From the NCBI GenBank assembly GCA_034401795.1, contig CM067367.1:49975363-50039362 (forward strand): 64,000 nt of DNA, in the 5' to 3' direction. The notes under the pieces were generated by a model. The model made no database searches and had not been told where the DNA came from. It was given only the letters and a program-made list of their open reading frames with translations. How positions within the stretch are numbered: position 1 is the stretch's first letter; every line of letters begins with the position of its first letter. Source of the stretch: Chaetoderma sp. LZ-2023a. Its lineage: Eukaryota > Mollusca > Caudofoveata > Chaetodermatida > Chaetodermatidae. Shown here piece by piece: positions 37,901-51,900 of the stretch. The position numbers and the translations under genes were made by a program.

Positions 37901-40900
37901 GTGAAGAGGAAGATATGCATAAGTGTCCTTAACTCCTTTAAATTATATTTCCATAAAGCCTCTGCATTCATCTTGAAAGTGGTTAAATCATAGCCCTATA
38001 GATCGATGGCGCAATAGTCCCCTGAGTCAATGACCCCCAACACGTGAAATTAGTGAATAAAACACATTTCACCGTATAAGATCTGCTGTATTCTAGAAAA
38101 GATGATCTAAGAGGTTATTAGTTATTAATAACTTGTCCGATTTTAGCTGACTATTTTGGAGATAATTTGATTGGAAATTATTGTCATGGCGCAATATGTT
38201 TTAATCAAATCATTTTCAATATAATCAACCGGGCTTGTTTCATTCATATTTTGGCTGCCTTTAGTGCATTCAGCATACCAATGCTATTACTGGTATAGAC
38301 TGATCAATACTCACCCAAGCATACATTTATACACATGTGTGGGGTGAATTATTCTTGAACAAGCGAAGAATAGAGGGATTACAGTTATGGCTTCACCGGT
38401 TTAGTTAGATCGCTTGAATTTATCGTCATAGTTAGCGAGGAATTTATCCCGCTAGGGTATTTGGATGGTCATTGTCTTATTTATTGCCATGTAATGACGT
38501 CAATCGCGTCATCAGCTATGGAAAGCGAAGGTGGTATTCCAATAATATAATCAAAACGAGGCTGAGTTGAGTTGAGTTGAGTTGAGTTTATTTTTGTTTT
38601 ACAAATGGCTGCTATTTTGCGTATTCGACATTGTCAGCAACTACGATTTTCGGATTTAACTTGTCTTCATTGGAACAGACTCGTCAAATTCGCATGAAAT
38701 GCTTTATTATCAAATTATTACAATATATAAATTGTCAATACCATCACTGACGGTATTTGACGATATTGGCAGTTTTTAGAAATGAGACAATAACAATAAC
38801 AATAATATCGCGATTTTCCCGGTTTTATCGGGAAACCGCCCAGCTCTAGTCAAAATCCTCCACTTTGCTATAGGCTCACCAACGATAGCCTTGTTATGGC
38901 CTTGCAAATGCAAGACCTTTGCAAACATGGAATTATTATAGCAATAGACCAGCTATGACCCTCTCAAAAGCAGAATTTCAGAGTTCAGTATGTTATCATA
39001 TTCTATGAAATAGTGTGTTTTTGTTATTAATTCTATTATGCAGTCGAATAAAGCGTCAGATTAATACAGCCAGATAATACAATTTTATTTCAGATAAAAA
39101 TATATAAATTTGCGTCTATTCAACTTCTCTTCCAATTACCTAAACAGAATTTAGTCCTATTTAGGAGGGCTATATATTGCTGCTGATTGTCTGAGTCAGC
39201 CAGTCAGTGATACACATCGTCGGCAGTCTGGACAACTGGTACCATAGTGAAGGTATGCAGATGCCCCCCTCTATGCTATAACATGTCTAGGATTGTAACA
39301 TCAAATGAAAGTAGTGATGCAACACCCGCAGTCAGTGACCGCACATAGAAAATGATGGGCCTCTCCAGTTTTAGATATGATCCACCAATCCCTATCTAAC
39401 CTCCACCCACACCTCGTCTGCATTGGGATCGCTATTAATTTCCAGAAAAGTATACAGGTGGCAGTAACCGCGTCCAGTCAAATTAGTTTCAAAATATTAA
39501 ACAGAATGTTCATCAGACTATTAAGCGTTAAAGAAAGACTATATCGAGTCATTCATGACTTCATGATTATGACATCATCCTACACATCACTTGGTTGATT
39601 ATTACGTCATATGATAGATGGATAAACTTGGAAAGATCTATTGTGGGTATGACTAACCTTGACTGTGCTGAGATCCATTGGTTTCTTGATGATGTCATAG
39701 TAATTTGTCAGACCATATGCTACAACATCAACAGGCTTGTAGAATGGCCATGCATAGGCCTGCAAATGAAGGATACATGTATTTAACAACATTGATAACA
39801 CCAGGAACAAGGGCCTTTCTCACTCATATGTAACAGCAATAATAAGAAAAAGGAAAATTAGTTTGAACAAATGAAAATTTTGCCATGAACTACAGATTTA
39901 ATTCATTATTTGAGATTAAAACTGAGAGATTTACAACAGAAATGTGTGGGGGTTTTGCGGGATTTGCAAATGTTTTAGCAGGAGAAATGAGAATTGATGA
40001 TCACAATGTGAAATTTTGATCAGAAAGGCAGCCTTACACGTGCTCCTATTTTTAATATATTTCTTAAGAAATGTCCATTTTCAGACCAAGAGAAGACTAT
40101 TTTTGAAATTTTACCACTGGCATGACTGGCTCGATAACCGAACCAGTCATTCTAGTGGTAAATTTTCAAAAAGTCTTCTCTTAGTCTGCAAATGGACATA
40201 TTTTGAGGGCTAAATGTCCTGTCTGTCATCCTCACTGCCAATAAGCTTCCAATCTCAGTGAACATGACCTTTGGTCTTGTGACCTCAAATGTCATCACTC
40301 TGATTCTTAACAGCAAAGCCAACCATATATCCAAGTTCAGTTTCCAATAGGGTCGACCAATCTAGAAATATAAGTTTTGCTATTTAATACAAAAGCTTAA
40401 CATTGACAAAACAGTTTCGTGTCACCAGTGACTTTGACCATATGACCTTAATCATCTGTCAGTGTCATCAGGTGGATTCTTAACAGCAAAGTCAACCATG
40501 TATCCAAGTTTAGTTCTAACAAGACCCACCAATCTAGAAATATAAGCCGAGACGGTTTTGCTAACTGCAAAAGCTTAATGTTGAAAAGTTTTGTACTAGT
40601 GACCTTGACTAATGACCTTGCGACCTCACTATCATCATGTACATTCCTAACAGCAATTAGGCAACATGTATGTAAGTTAGTTCAGATAGGCATTTAATTC
40701 TTTACTGGTCACACCGGCCAAAAACACCCGCTGAACTGGTCTTGTGGAATGGATATTTTCAGGGCAAGAGAAAAATATTTTTGAAGATTTACCACTTGAA
40801 TAAAGTCATTCCAGTGGTAAATTTTTTTTAAATAGTATTTTCTTGCACTGCAAATGGACATTCAGAGAAATATTTCAATTTTCTGGACTGAATTTGAGGA

Positions 40901-42137
40901 TTAAAGGATTAAACAAGCCAGAAATATACGCCAACATGATTTGTTAAACGTAACACTTCACGTTGACGACGCCGCCGTCGTCGTAGTTATCTGAAATCTT
41001 ATCTCCAATGTCTGACTTCTGCTTTGCATGTCTGACAAAACTAGTCTTGAAAAAAATATTTCAAGTTTCTTGACAAATCTTGATCATTAAAGGGATAATG
41101 GTCGAGCTGGCCATGACTTCTTCACTGGTCACTGGTCACTGGACATGTACAGTTACAGTCCACAAGAATCAAGTATTTTTAACTACCGTGTTTCATCTAT
41201 TAATGGCCCATGCTTTACTAGAAGCCCACCCCTAATGTTGACACATGAGCTTCAATGATTTCTTAACAGTTTCAAAATGATAAAACTCTGTATTAGAATC
41301 ACATCGCCTAACACAGCAGTTTGTCGGCATAAAAAATATGTTAAGAACAAATTTGACCAATTTTGTAAGAATAGCATGTGCATGTAGCAGGATAATAATA
41401 GCAATCATGTCATGACCGCTAGGATTTACACAGATCTCCACCCTGATAATGTAATTCCCATCCCCATACATGTAGAAATCAATGTCGGCCTCAGATTTGT
41501 AAATCACAGCTCCATATTAGTTTGTACTACTAATAGTAGCAGGGCACGTATGCTCACGGTATAATGTTTATTGCTTTTTGTGGTGAAAATACATGTAAAA
41601 CAGTCTTGGCATGATTATAAAGACCTTCCTTATAATTCCATCTCATCAACAACGAGAAAATTTATAAACCTGGTGATGCAATCAATCTCACTTTACATAG
41701 AAGAGAATTCTGCGATATAGTCTGATTATCCAATAAAATGACTGGTATGACACTGACTATTCACAGGAGAGTTTGCTTGAAGGCACATATTCGTGTTCTC
41801 ACGAGATCTCAAACACTAACAGGAGTGTTTAGATTGCATCGATCCTAACCATTCCCTGTGTGAAATGACTCCCATCAATGCACAAGTTATCAAACGAGTG
41901 GGTACCTATTATTCGGATAAGATCCAAAGTACATTACAGCATCACCATCATACATTGATAATATAGGAGAATTTTATAGATCCGAGTCCATTATATTTAT
42001 ATCTGCCGAGTATCTCTCCAAATATTGTTGAAACTTCTTAATTTAATTTAATCTTAGTGGATTTCTAAAATCATGTGATTTATAGGAAGATCAGTTTTTA
42101 TTGATGATGTAACCTCATTAAATAAAGATTATTATTT

Positions 42138-42168
<31 letters not shown>

Positions 42169-45100
42169 AATATATTTTTGCAACAACCTTAAAAGACATG
42201 AGTGGGGGAGGACTTAGGGGGTGGGAGGAGGGTATCTTATCCAATATGGTTGATGCCAAGGTGGTCCATGGTATGGATCTGATGAATCCAATATGGCTCT
42301 TTAGTTCGTCTAATGGGTGTATTAGTATCAGTCGGGGTCGCCTCTCAAAACCTGTATGACTCTGAAAGAGACATCTGTCTTTGCGTGATTTGCAAGGTTA
42401 AAGTGTTTGGCCACTGGTGTGTCCTTTTTGTGCCTGATGTCTCTGAAGTGTTCTTGTATTCAGATTTTGAATTCTCTTTTTGGTCTCCCCTACATATTGT
42501 TTATGACAGAGGGTGCACGTGAGGGGATAGATCCTTGTTCTACAGTTTCTAATGATTGTGGCGGAGAATATTTCTCCTGTGTGTGTACTGCGGAATCTCC
42601 TAGATTTGTCCATTTTGCGGCAAATCCCGCAATTGCGGGTGGGGCATGGGATTAACAGGTTTGTGTGTGTGTGCGAGGGGGGGATGAGGTGGGAGGAAGG
42701 CTCTGACGGCCTGATCCTTAATGGTGGGATTTCTTCTGTACCCAAAGAGGGGTGGGTTAGAAAGTTTGCTTGCAGGCCACATTGCACCATTTTTTGCATA
42801 GTGGCACCAGTGTGGGGTTGATGTCTGGGGCCCTTCTTATAGGAAGGGATTCCTGTATAGGGTTCTCTGTGGTGCGCTTCCTCTTCCTCTGTGGTTCGAT
42901 ACCCCATGTTATAGTTGTGTTGGTCGCGACTGTAGGGGTTGTGGAGGTTGTGGTTGTTTGAGCCAAGTTGCTTCCATGTATTCTTCTTCTCCCTCCTTTC
43001 ACCCTTCTGTTAGAAGGGTAAGAGTTGAAATAGAAAGCAATATGGTCTCTGATTGGGAGGTAGAGCTGGCTTGTGCCATTTTTTGCTTTTTGTATATAAT
43101 ACTTTTAAAAACGTAAAAAAACACACGCATTAGTTTGATACCTGACGCTTGTTCTCGTGTTTGAGAGCAGAGTCGGATGTCCGACACTGGTTGAGCGCCC
43201 GCTATTTATAGGCCTCGGGGGACGGCGGGGTCCCGTGGCTGTGCATGCGCATGCGTACTCTCCCTGGGAGGGGTCCCTGTGCGGGATCCCAGTCTTGCGC
43301 ATGCGTATGTGCATGCATTTCCATTTCTGGAGGGATACCCCGGTGGGGTATGCCCTGGTGAGCAGTTGGGTGCGCATGCATGGGGGCTGGTGGGGTCCCA
43401 ATGGCGGGATCCCGTTGCCGCACATGCGCATTCACTGCTGAACAGGGGGATCCCGCGGGAGGACTCCCTCAGTGAGCATGGGTTCTGATTGATATGGTCC
43501 CGGTCTGGGGCCGTAGAATGGTGACAATTGTAATCTAGCTTCATGTAATGGGTGCTAGTGCTCATGGAAAGTGATTAATACGGGAACAGTGGCGGGCGGG
43601 GATGGTGGGCTTAGTATAAATAGGATGGACATGGGATTGGTCGATTTCCAATCCCTTTCCGAGATCCGGCTAATGGCGTTTCACTCCTGTAGGGAAGCTC
43701 ATCAGAGGGGGGGGGGGGGGGGGGGGGTTTTGGGGGGGGGATAGTGGCAAATTTTGTGGTTAAATGGGTACAAAAGTCGGGAAGGTTTGTTTACCTTTCT
43801 AAGGGAGGGTAAGTGATGGCAAAGAGTTTTGTTTATTTTTTAGAGATGACTTTCAAAACTGGGTGAGTTTTGCATTCTTTGAATAGTTGGGAGTACAAAA
43901 AGTAAAAAGATGAAAAAATTGAAAAAAAGGACATCCTTTTGTTTAAGGTTATTTGTTTTTAATTTTGTTTGTTCAATTTGTATGAAAATATATGATATAG
44001 TTTGTTCATATATCTCGTATAAATGGGTTATATATACATGAAATGAAATAAAGTTTGAAGATTTTGTTGTCTCTTCTGTTTCTTTTTTCAATTAAAATAT
44101 GTTTATTTTTTTAAAAAGCTAAAAAAGTAGAGGAACGAGTAAGGATTCCGAGCATAGTGTAGTCACTGGAGTCTGAGTTTAGGAAGAAAAATTGAGTTTT
44201 TGTTTCCTCAAGATTTCGTCTATGATTTGACTAAATGATGTTTAACCACTTTGTTTTCTTATTTTAAAAACGTACAATACTTCCAAGCAAAAGAGTTTTG
44301 TCACGTGAAATACAGCAGAACAGAATTTAATTTAATTTATTTGAACAGAATTGTTTTTCTGTAATATTTTGCACATTCTCCTTCTGGCTTCAGTTATTCT
44401 GAATGATAGCGCTGCTAGCTCCTGTTTGTCTTATTCGTTCAGACTGCTTGTCTGTCCTGTACGTGTCTCGAAATTTGTGTGTTACCAGTTTGATAGCTGT
44501 GACACATTGGGCCGATATGGGTTGACTGTCCGTGAAAGATAGAACTGGCATGTCCATGAGGGCCTGTGCGTGTGGCCCCATCACCCTGGGTTGTGGTTCC
44601 CTAGCCTGTGCCTGTGCCTGGGTGGCACTTACCTCAGGTGTTTTTAGAGGGCTGAGAGCGTCCTGGGAGATAGAAAGTTCTCTCAGTGTGGAGATCAGCG
44701 CCTGATCGCTTGAACTCAGAGTTATGTCCCTCAGCCAGGATAGACTATCCAAGGATTCTGATCTTGCTGCTGGCGCTGTTTCCGGTGTTTGTTTCTGGTA
44801 GTAAACTTAGGGCGCCGTTAATTAGAGAATCCATCATTTGACTGGCTAGCACACTTAATATATCCTCATGGTTTGTGGTGGCGTTGGTTGAAATGTTACC
44901 GTTTTTGTTTAGGTTATTTGCACAGAATTTAGGTTTTTTTCGAATGACTTGTGCTGGCTAATTGATATGCCTTTCGCTTGTTACGTACTGCCGGGAGATC
45001 TTTTTTTAAAAGTAATTCTTTTTGTATGTATTCTGCGGGCTTTCGGTTATAAGCATCCACCAGTAGCGTTTTTGTTTTTAGTGATTTTGTTGGTTGCTGT

Positions 45101-45541
45101 GGAGCTGGTGCTAGGGAGACTCGTCCTGAAGCTGTATAGGTTATCAATTAGTTTTGTCTCACCTAGCATCGTTTTAGCATCTTCAGCAGTTTGTGCATGT
45201 TGTGTTTGTAAGTAGTTTTGGTGCCCTGGTGGTCCTGGCTTTCATTTATGTGTCTAGTGTATTGTTTTAGACTTGTGAAACCCTTTCTATGCAGGGTGCA
45301 ATAGAAGGGTACTGTTTTGTACATTATAACGTCTTGATCACAGAGATGTCTCCACAGATTTGAGATAAAATTGTCACTAAGGCCAAGGCCGTAACTTGGT
45401 CTGACGTCATAGTGGGCTGCCGTCATTACTTTATGTGTGGATGCCAATGATGCATGTTTTGTTGTAGCAGGATAAGAACCCTCTAAGAAAACCTTGAAAG
45501 ACTAGAGAGGGGCGAGGACTTAGGGAGGGGGGGGGGTATTA

Positions 45542-45581
<40 letters not shown>

Positions 45582-45884
45582 AATATATTTTTGCAACAAC
45601 CTTAAAAGACATGAGTGGGGGAGGACTTAGGGGGTGGGAGGAGGGTATCTTATCCAATATGGTTGATGCCAAGGTGGTCCATGGTATGGATCTGATGAAT
45701 CCAATATGGCTCTTTAGTTCGTCTAATGGGTGTATTAGTATCAGTCGGGGTCGCCTCTCAAAACCTGTATGACTCTGAAAGAGGCATCTGTCCTTTTCTA
45801 ATATAAGCCCACCCCTTTTTCATAGATGCTGGCTTTGAAATTGAACACCTCTTGATCTTAATAGAAGCCTAGGCTACTAATAGG

Positions 45885-45952
<68 letters not shown>

Positions 45953-48900
45953 GTTGAAGTTTCTTGCGTTTCACTTCAATCGACCAAGTGAGATATTTAA
46001 CCCCTCTTGTGTCAACTTAACCATTTATGGCTTTTAATGGTCAAGCTGACCAAAACACAACTTTGCAGTGGTCTTCAGACATGGCAATTTGAAATGCCTA
46101 AAAAAGAGTATTTTTTAATATTTACCACTAGAATGACTGGCTCAGTAACCGTGCCAGTCATTCTAGTGGTAAACTTTCAAAAATACTCTTCTCTCGGCCT
46201 GAAGATAGACACTAGCTAAGTAAAAACTTTAATTTTCTTTACCATTACCCCTCTTATGGTGAAGGCGCCGAAAAAAAATTTCAGTGGTAAATTTACAAAA
46301 ATAGTCTTTTAAAACTAAAATATCTTGAAAAATATTGACCACCAAAATGTTTAATTGATATATCAAGTAGTATTTTGGAGTGCTTTGAGGCACTGTTGAC
46401 AGAAGAGGGGCCAAAATGTTAAAAGTACAAAATCTAAGATGGCCACAATTTGTTTGAAATCAGCCAATTGGTTCTTGAGAAGTCATTTAAATAAAAAGTT
46501 GATGGATGGAAAATGGATGGATTGTCACTATGGCGTAAGGCCAATCTTATTTAAATGAAATGATTAACCACTATATATACATGTAATATAGAGTAATTAA
46601 CCATCACCCTGCTGGGTTTCTGCAAACTACATTTTCCATGGGGTTTGATGCTGAATATGCTGAATATTTTGAAAGCAATTTGACTGAAAGCTGTTGGTGG
46701 CATAGCCACCAACAACTTTCAGTCAAATTGTTTTCAAAATATTCAACAGGTCCAGAGTTATTGCCCATTGGAATTATTCTCTGGTGACCTCCAGCAGACA
46801 GTTAATCTATGACTTCATAAATCATTCATAACCAACACATGTGCAGTCATAGATGTACTTACAATAAAGATTGACCTCAACAACTTAAACTAGCGATAAG
46901 CCGCCTTAATGTATTTCAGCCTTTAACAAACCCCAAACACAACAAATTCTTTATGATGTAGCGAACATGTAGCTGAAAATTTGAAAACTAATTTGACTGA
47001 GAAATTTCCAGTTAAATTAGTTTCAAAATACCATTCTTAGATAACTGTTTTGAAATTGAGATACTGGGATATTAATGGTCAACTGGTAGATAACATACCT
47101 CATGCTTTTTGCTGCACAATTCATTCCAAATCACAAATGCATAGACTAGCTCCTTATTGAGTGCGTTTCGTCTATTTTCTGGAGCATTCGGAGGCTGAAA
47201 TTGAGATATTAGGCAGCATTTAAGGTCATTACTAGATGGACTGCATCCCATGTGTCGAGCCCTTTAGATTTTCCGCATACCACTCATCAAGTGTGACAGT
47301 GTCACGAAATAAGGATTTCTTAAAATAGTATAACCCTGTGATGAATCATATATCTATCGAAAAACTCTTCTAATTCTTGAAAAGAAGACAAATCACACAC
47401 AAATAAACGTAAGTCCAAATTACATAAAAATATGTATTCTAAACAATTTGAAAATCATTTTAATTATGATGGCGACTGGATGTAATGATGACATTAAAAC
47501 AAATCTGTAAAGTTTTATTGATATCGGATAATCACTTGAAAAGCGTTGGAAAATTTATATATTATAAATATTTACCCAATTCTTGATGCAAAATAAGCTA
47601 AGTCCAAACCCAATAGAAAGATGACATAAATGTACATTGAAAAACATGGTACACAGTCATGAGTGGGACACCATTTGGATCACTACATCGAGCCATCTAA
47701 TGCTTCGCACAGGGCTCAACAAAAAACTGTATCAAAACTAGTCGGACTTCCGTACATTCAAGGACCACAATTAGTAAGTCCCACAGATAAACTGACCACA
47801 GATGAATGCTCTGGAGTCATCTACAAGATCGAATGTGACCAATGTGAGGGGACATATATAGGTGAAACCAAAAGGCCTCTCAGCACCAGAGTCAAAGAGC
47901 ATCTCAAAATCAATTCCAACTCAGCTGTGGCAGAACACACAATCCACTGGCCACGTCATCCCCGCCAGCAGTGCCTCGGTCATCAACATCGAGACCAACT
48001 TAATTAAACGTAAATTTAAAGAGGCCATAGAAATCTACAAGCATCAACCAACCATGAACCGAGACGAGGGCTACCGTATACCAACAGTCTATCAGTCCAT
48101 GCTGTCACGTGACCCCACAAGAACTGACCAGTGACGTTCCCAGCAACCGTCAGTTAGTGCTGAAGAAGTGACTGAGATGGTCACGAAACCTACACTCAAA
48201 CAATTTCTACATCCCAGAGAGGTAACTAATTTTTCCTCATTATGAATCATCCTGGGATCAGGACCAACTTTTTCGGAGATGTATCAAAATTCTTTTTGCA
48301 AAGGATATTTAAGAGAGGGATCCATTTCTAGGTATGCTCGTCAATTTCTCCGTAACCCTTTAACCTTCGAATTTGTTCAAGAAAATTATGATTTTATCAA
48401 TAGAAAATGTCCATTTGAAGACCAAGAAGACTATTTTTGAAAATTTACCATTGGAATGACTGGCTCGGTTATCGAGCCAGTCATTCCAATGGTAAATTTT
48501 TTTTAAATAGTCTTCTGGTCTGCAAATGAACATTTCTCAAGACCACTGCAGAAGCCGTTTTTGGCTGATATGAGTGTTAAAGGGTTAAGCTCCTCCGACA
48601 TGTACCTCATGTTAGAATCGATTTTAGACTTTGAAACCTGAATCCAAACATCAAGGTAACTATGAAGATAGTGTTGTACATCTAGAACTGATTTGTCCAT
48701 TACTGCCATAGCCAGCAACAGGCCCCCGCTTAAATTAGTTTCAAAATATTCCACAGAGTGTGTATTAAATTGTAACTTCATCAGACATATGTTTGATTTT
48801 CTTGATGGAACGGTCATTTTGATTGTGACACCATCTACATATAAATGATATAACATGTGACTAATTTGATTATGACATCAGATTGCGAGGTGATGTTTAC

Positions 48901-51900
48901 ATTCGGCTCAGTGGGAGGGGGGAGGCAGAACATGTTGACAGAATATAACCAATATACTTTATGATTTAGGATAGCGAGACGACGTTGCGACTAGACGCTG
49001 TCCTCTCCCTCCGGGGTAGTAAGGGGTGCAGAATATCAAAGTTGTGACACGTCATTTACTGCACATTCTAGTTGAATACTGACTTTATTTCATTCTAAGT
49101 ATATACACAATTGATATTGTTATGGTTGTTTTTTAATCCACATTTTTAAAGAAAAGTGGGGATTATGTCAGTCTGTCTATCTGTGCCGAATTAATTGTAA
49201 TGCAAACTTTTCGAAAGTATTGGATGGAATTCAATCAAATTTGTCATGTGAGTTACCCATATGATTGCGGAGTGCAAGAGGACATTTAAATTTGGCTCTG
49301 CACTACTACACAGCATAAACCTGATTTGAGACAAATTGGAAAACAATGTCCAATGCTATTGAATTTTGTAAAACATTCTCTTTATATATCGAAACGACCG
49401 ATTGGAACCAGCAATGATGCATATCACAAGATGTACCATTTTCTAGATGTCAATTTGAAACAAACATGATATTTTCCGTATAAGCAGAACGTAATTACGC
49501 AACACACGCCTTGAAAATTTAGCAAATTTGCGTAATCTAAAAATTTGTTAGGTGTATTGTTTCTGCGTAACCGATTGTTCAGTTATGAATCAGTAATTTG
49601 CAAAACCTATTAGTTACATGTACACAGATTGCTTATGCAGTTTTCCATAATATAATTTCATGCTATAACCTTTGGAATTAACACTTTAACCCTCATATCA
49701 GCCAAAAACATCTTCTGTGGTGGTCTTGAGAAATGTCCATTTGGAGATCAAGAGTAACCCTTTAACCCTCATATAAGCCAAAAATGGCTTATATGTTATA
49801 CATTATATATAATGTTCCTTACTATAATGCAAAGTTTAACAGAATAGAATTAGTTCACTTAAGTGTCGTTGAAATCGGGCCATTTTATACTGAAGTAGCA
49901 TTTTAAATCATTTTCGGAACGGATTTTAATCAAGATGGCCACTAGAAAAATTTACAAATCAAAATTCTCATTAGAAGTTCTGGAGCCAACCACCATCGGA
50001 TCCTTCCACCCAAATTTGGTTGAAGTCAGCCCATGCATAAATGAGGCGACTGACGGACAGACAGCCAATATGGCATAATCTCATTTGGACCAAAAAGCTA
50101 ACAAGGGGCATGTGTCGCTCACATGGAGCATTAAGCATTTTTGTCACACTTGTTAGTGGGTGGTTTTGCAAGTCCAATCTGGCCGCCAAACACACCACAT
50201 TTTGATTGGTCCACTTCTGCCATGTTTCTGACGTAGCGCCTTTCCTTTAAAAAACTTGAATGTCACTCAGTGCCTAATCATATCTCTCAAATTTCGGCCC
50301 AAAATTAGGTTATCCAAGATGGCCCCCAAACCATTTGGCCAATCAAGTTCCCCTAGCCCTAGATGATATGTCATGCATTTTTAATTGATCCCCCAAGCGG
50401 TTTTGGAGAAGATTTTTAAAGACATTTTAAAGCGGCCAGTTTTTTTTATGGATCAACTTCTCTTGAACAACCTTTAATGGCCCTTAGTCCTTAATCATAT
50501 ATCACAAATTTTCGGCTTGATCGCTTCAGCGGTTCTGGGGAAGGAGCCGTTTTTGCGAAAACAATGTCATCCAAGATGGCCGCTGAACCATTTAGTCAAT
50601 CAAGTTCCCATATTTCATGAGGTCTGAATTGATCCCTCTAACCGTTTGAGATTTTTAGACATTTCTAAAAATCAGCTGAAATCCAAGATGGCCACCGGCC
50701 AAATTGCCCGATCGGCTTCGTTTGAACAAAATGGAATCCCTATGCTCTAAGGATGCTTCCTGCCAAATATAATTGAAATCAGCCCAGTAGTTCATCCGAG
50801 TTTCAAAAATTGCAAATTTGCGATCAGACTACCCAAAAACCTATATAAAACCAATTTCGGCCTCAAAATCCATCAAATAAAAAAATTCCAATATGGCCCC
50901 CCAAACACGCTATATTTTGATTGGCCCACCACAGCCATGTTTTTTGACAGATTAACTTCTCCTGAATAAACATTAATGGTCCTTATTCCCTAATCAAATT
51001 TTGGCCTGTTCGCTTCAGTGGTTCTGGGGCGTAATTTTTTGCGAAAACTAGGTCATCCAAGATGGCCACTGAACCATTTGGTCAATCAAGTTCCCTTGAA
51101 CAAACTTGGTTCAGCTCTTACTCTAGATCATATATCGTGAGTTCTGAATCGGTCCCTCAAGTGGTTTTGGAGATTTTTCAAGACATTTCTAAAAATCGGT
51201 AGAAATCCAAGATGGCCGTAGAGCAAATTGGCCGATTGGGTTCGTATGAGCAAACTTGAATCTCTATGCCTTAAGGATGCTTCCTGCCAAATATATTTGA
51301 AATCGGCCGAGTAGTTCTCGAAAAGAAGACATTTAAAATTTCACATTGCTTTAGCCCTAGATGGCCCTTAAAATTCCAGTAAATGGGAGCTTTTGGCGGG
51401 GAAATGATCCAAGATGACCGCCAAACCATTTATCCAACAGTTTTGAAAATTGCAAATTTCAAATCAGAATACCCAAAAAACTATATAAAAACAATTTCAG
51501 CCTCAAAGTCCATCAAATAAAAAAATCCAATATGGCCGCCAAACATGCTATATTTTGATTGGCCCACGGTGGCCATATTTTTGGACGGATCAACTTCTCT
51601 TGAACAAACTTGTCTGGCCCTTAGTCCCTAATCATATCTGCCAAATTTCGGCCTGATTCCTTCTGCAGTTCATTTTCGCTAAAACTAGGTCAACCAAGAT
51701 GGCCGCCGAACCATTTGACCAATCAAGTTCCCCTGAACAAATTTGATTGAGCTTATGCCCTGGATCATATTTCATGAGGTTTCCTTCAATCCCTCAAGGG
51801 GTTTTGGGGAAGATTTTTAGACATTTCTAAAAATCGGCCAAAATCCAAGATGGTCGCCGGCCAAATTTGTCGATCTGCTTCGTTTGAACAAACTTGGATC

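Larger units (their letters stand above)
42130..45792 (-). mobile_element. Penelope-like retroelement flanked by long direct repeats
   Basis: Direct repeats of about 250 bp (42130-42379 and 45537-45792) are nearly identical. They run from TATTATTTTTATTATT through TTGCAACAACCTTAAAAGAC and GGTGGTCCATGGTATGG to GACTCTGAAAGAG..CATCTGTC. On the minus strand a GIY-YIG domain lies near the 3' end. The two pseudo-LTRs plus a C-terminal GIY-YIG suggest a Penelope-like element. No RT domain was recognised between them, so it is internally deleted or replaced. Confidence 0.65.

Noticed and set aside
43105-43565. Several overlapping frames rich in Pro, His and Met in the GC-rich block
   Set aside because: All frames are open through composition; no domain, no splice support, inside a retroelement.
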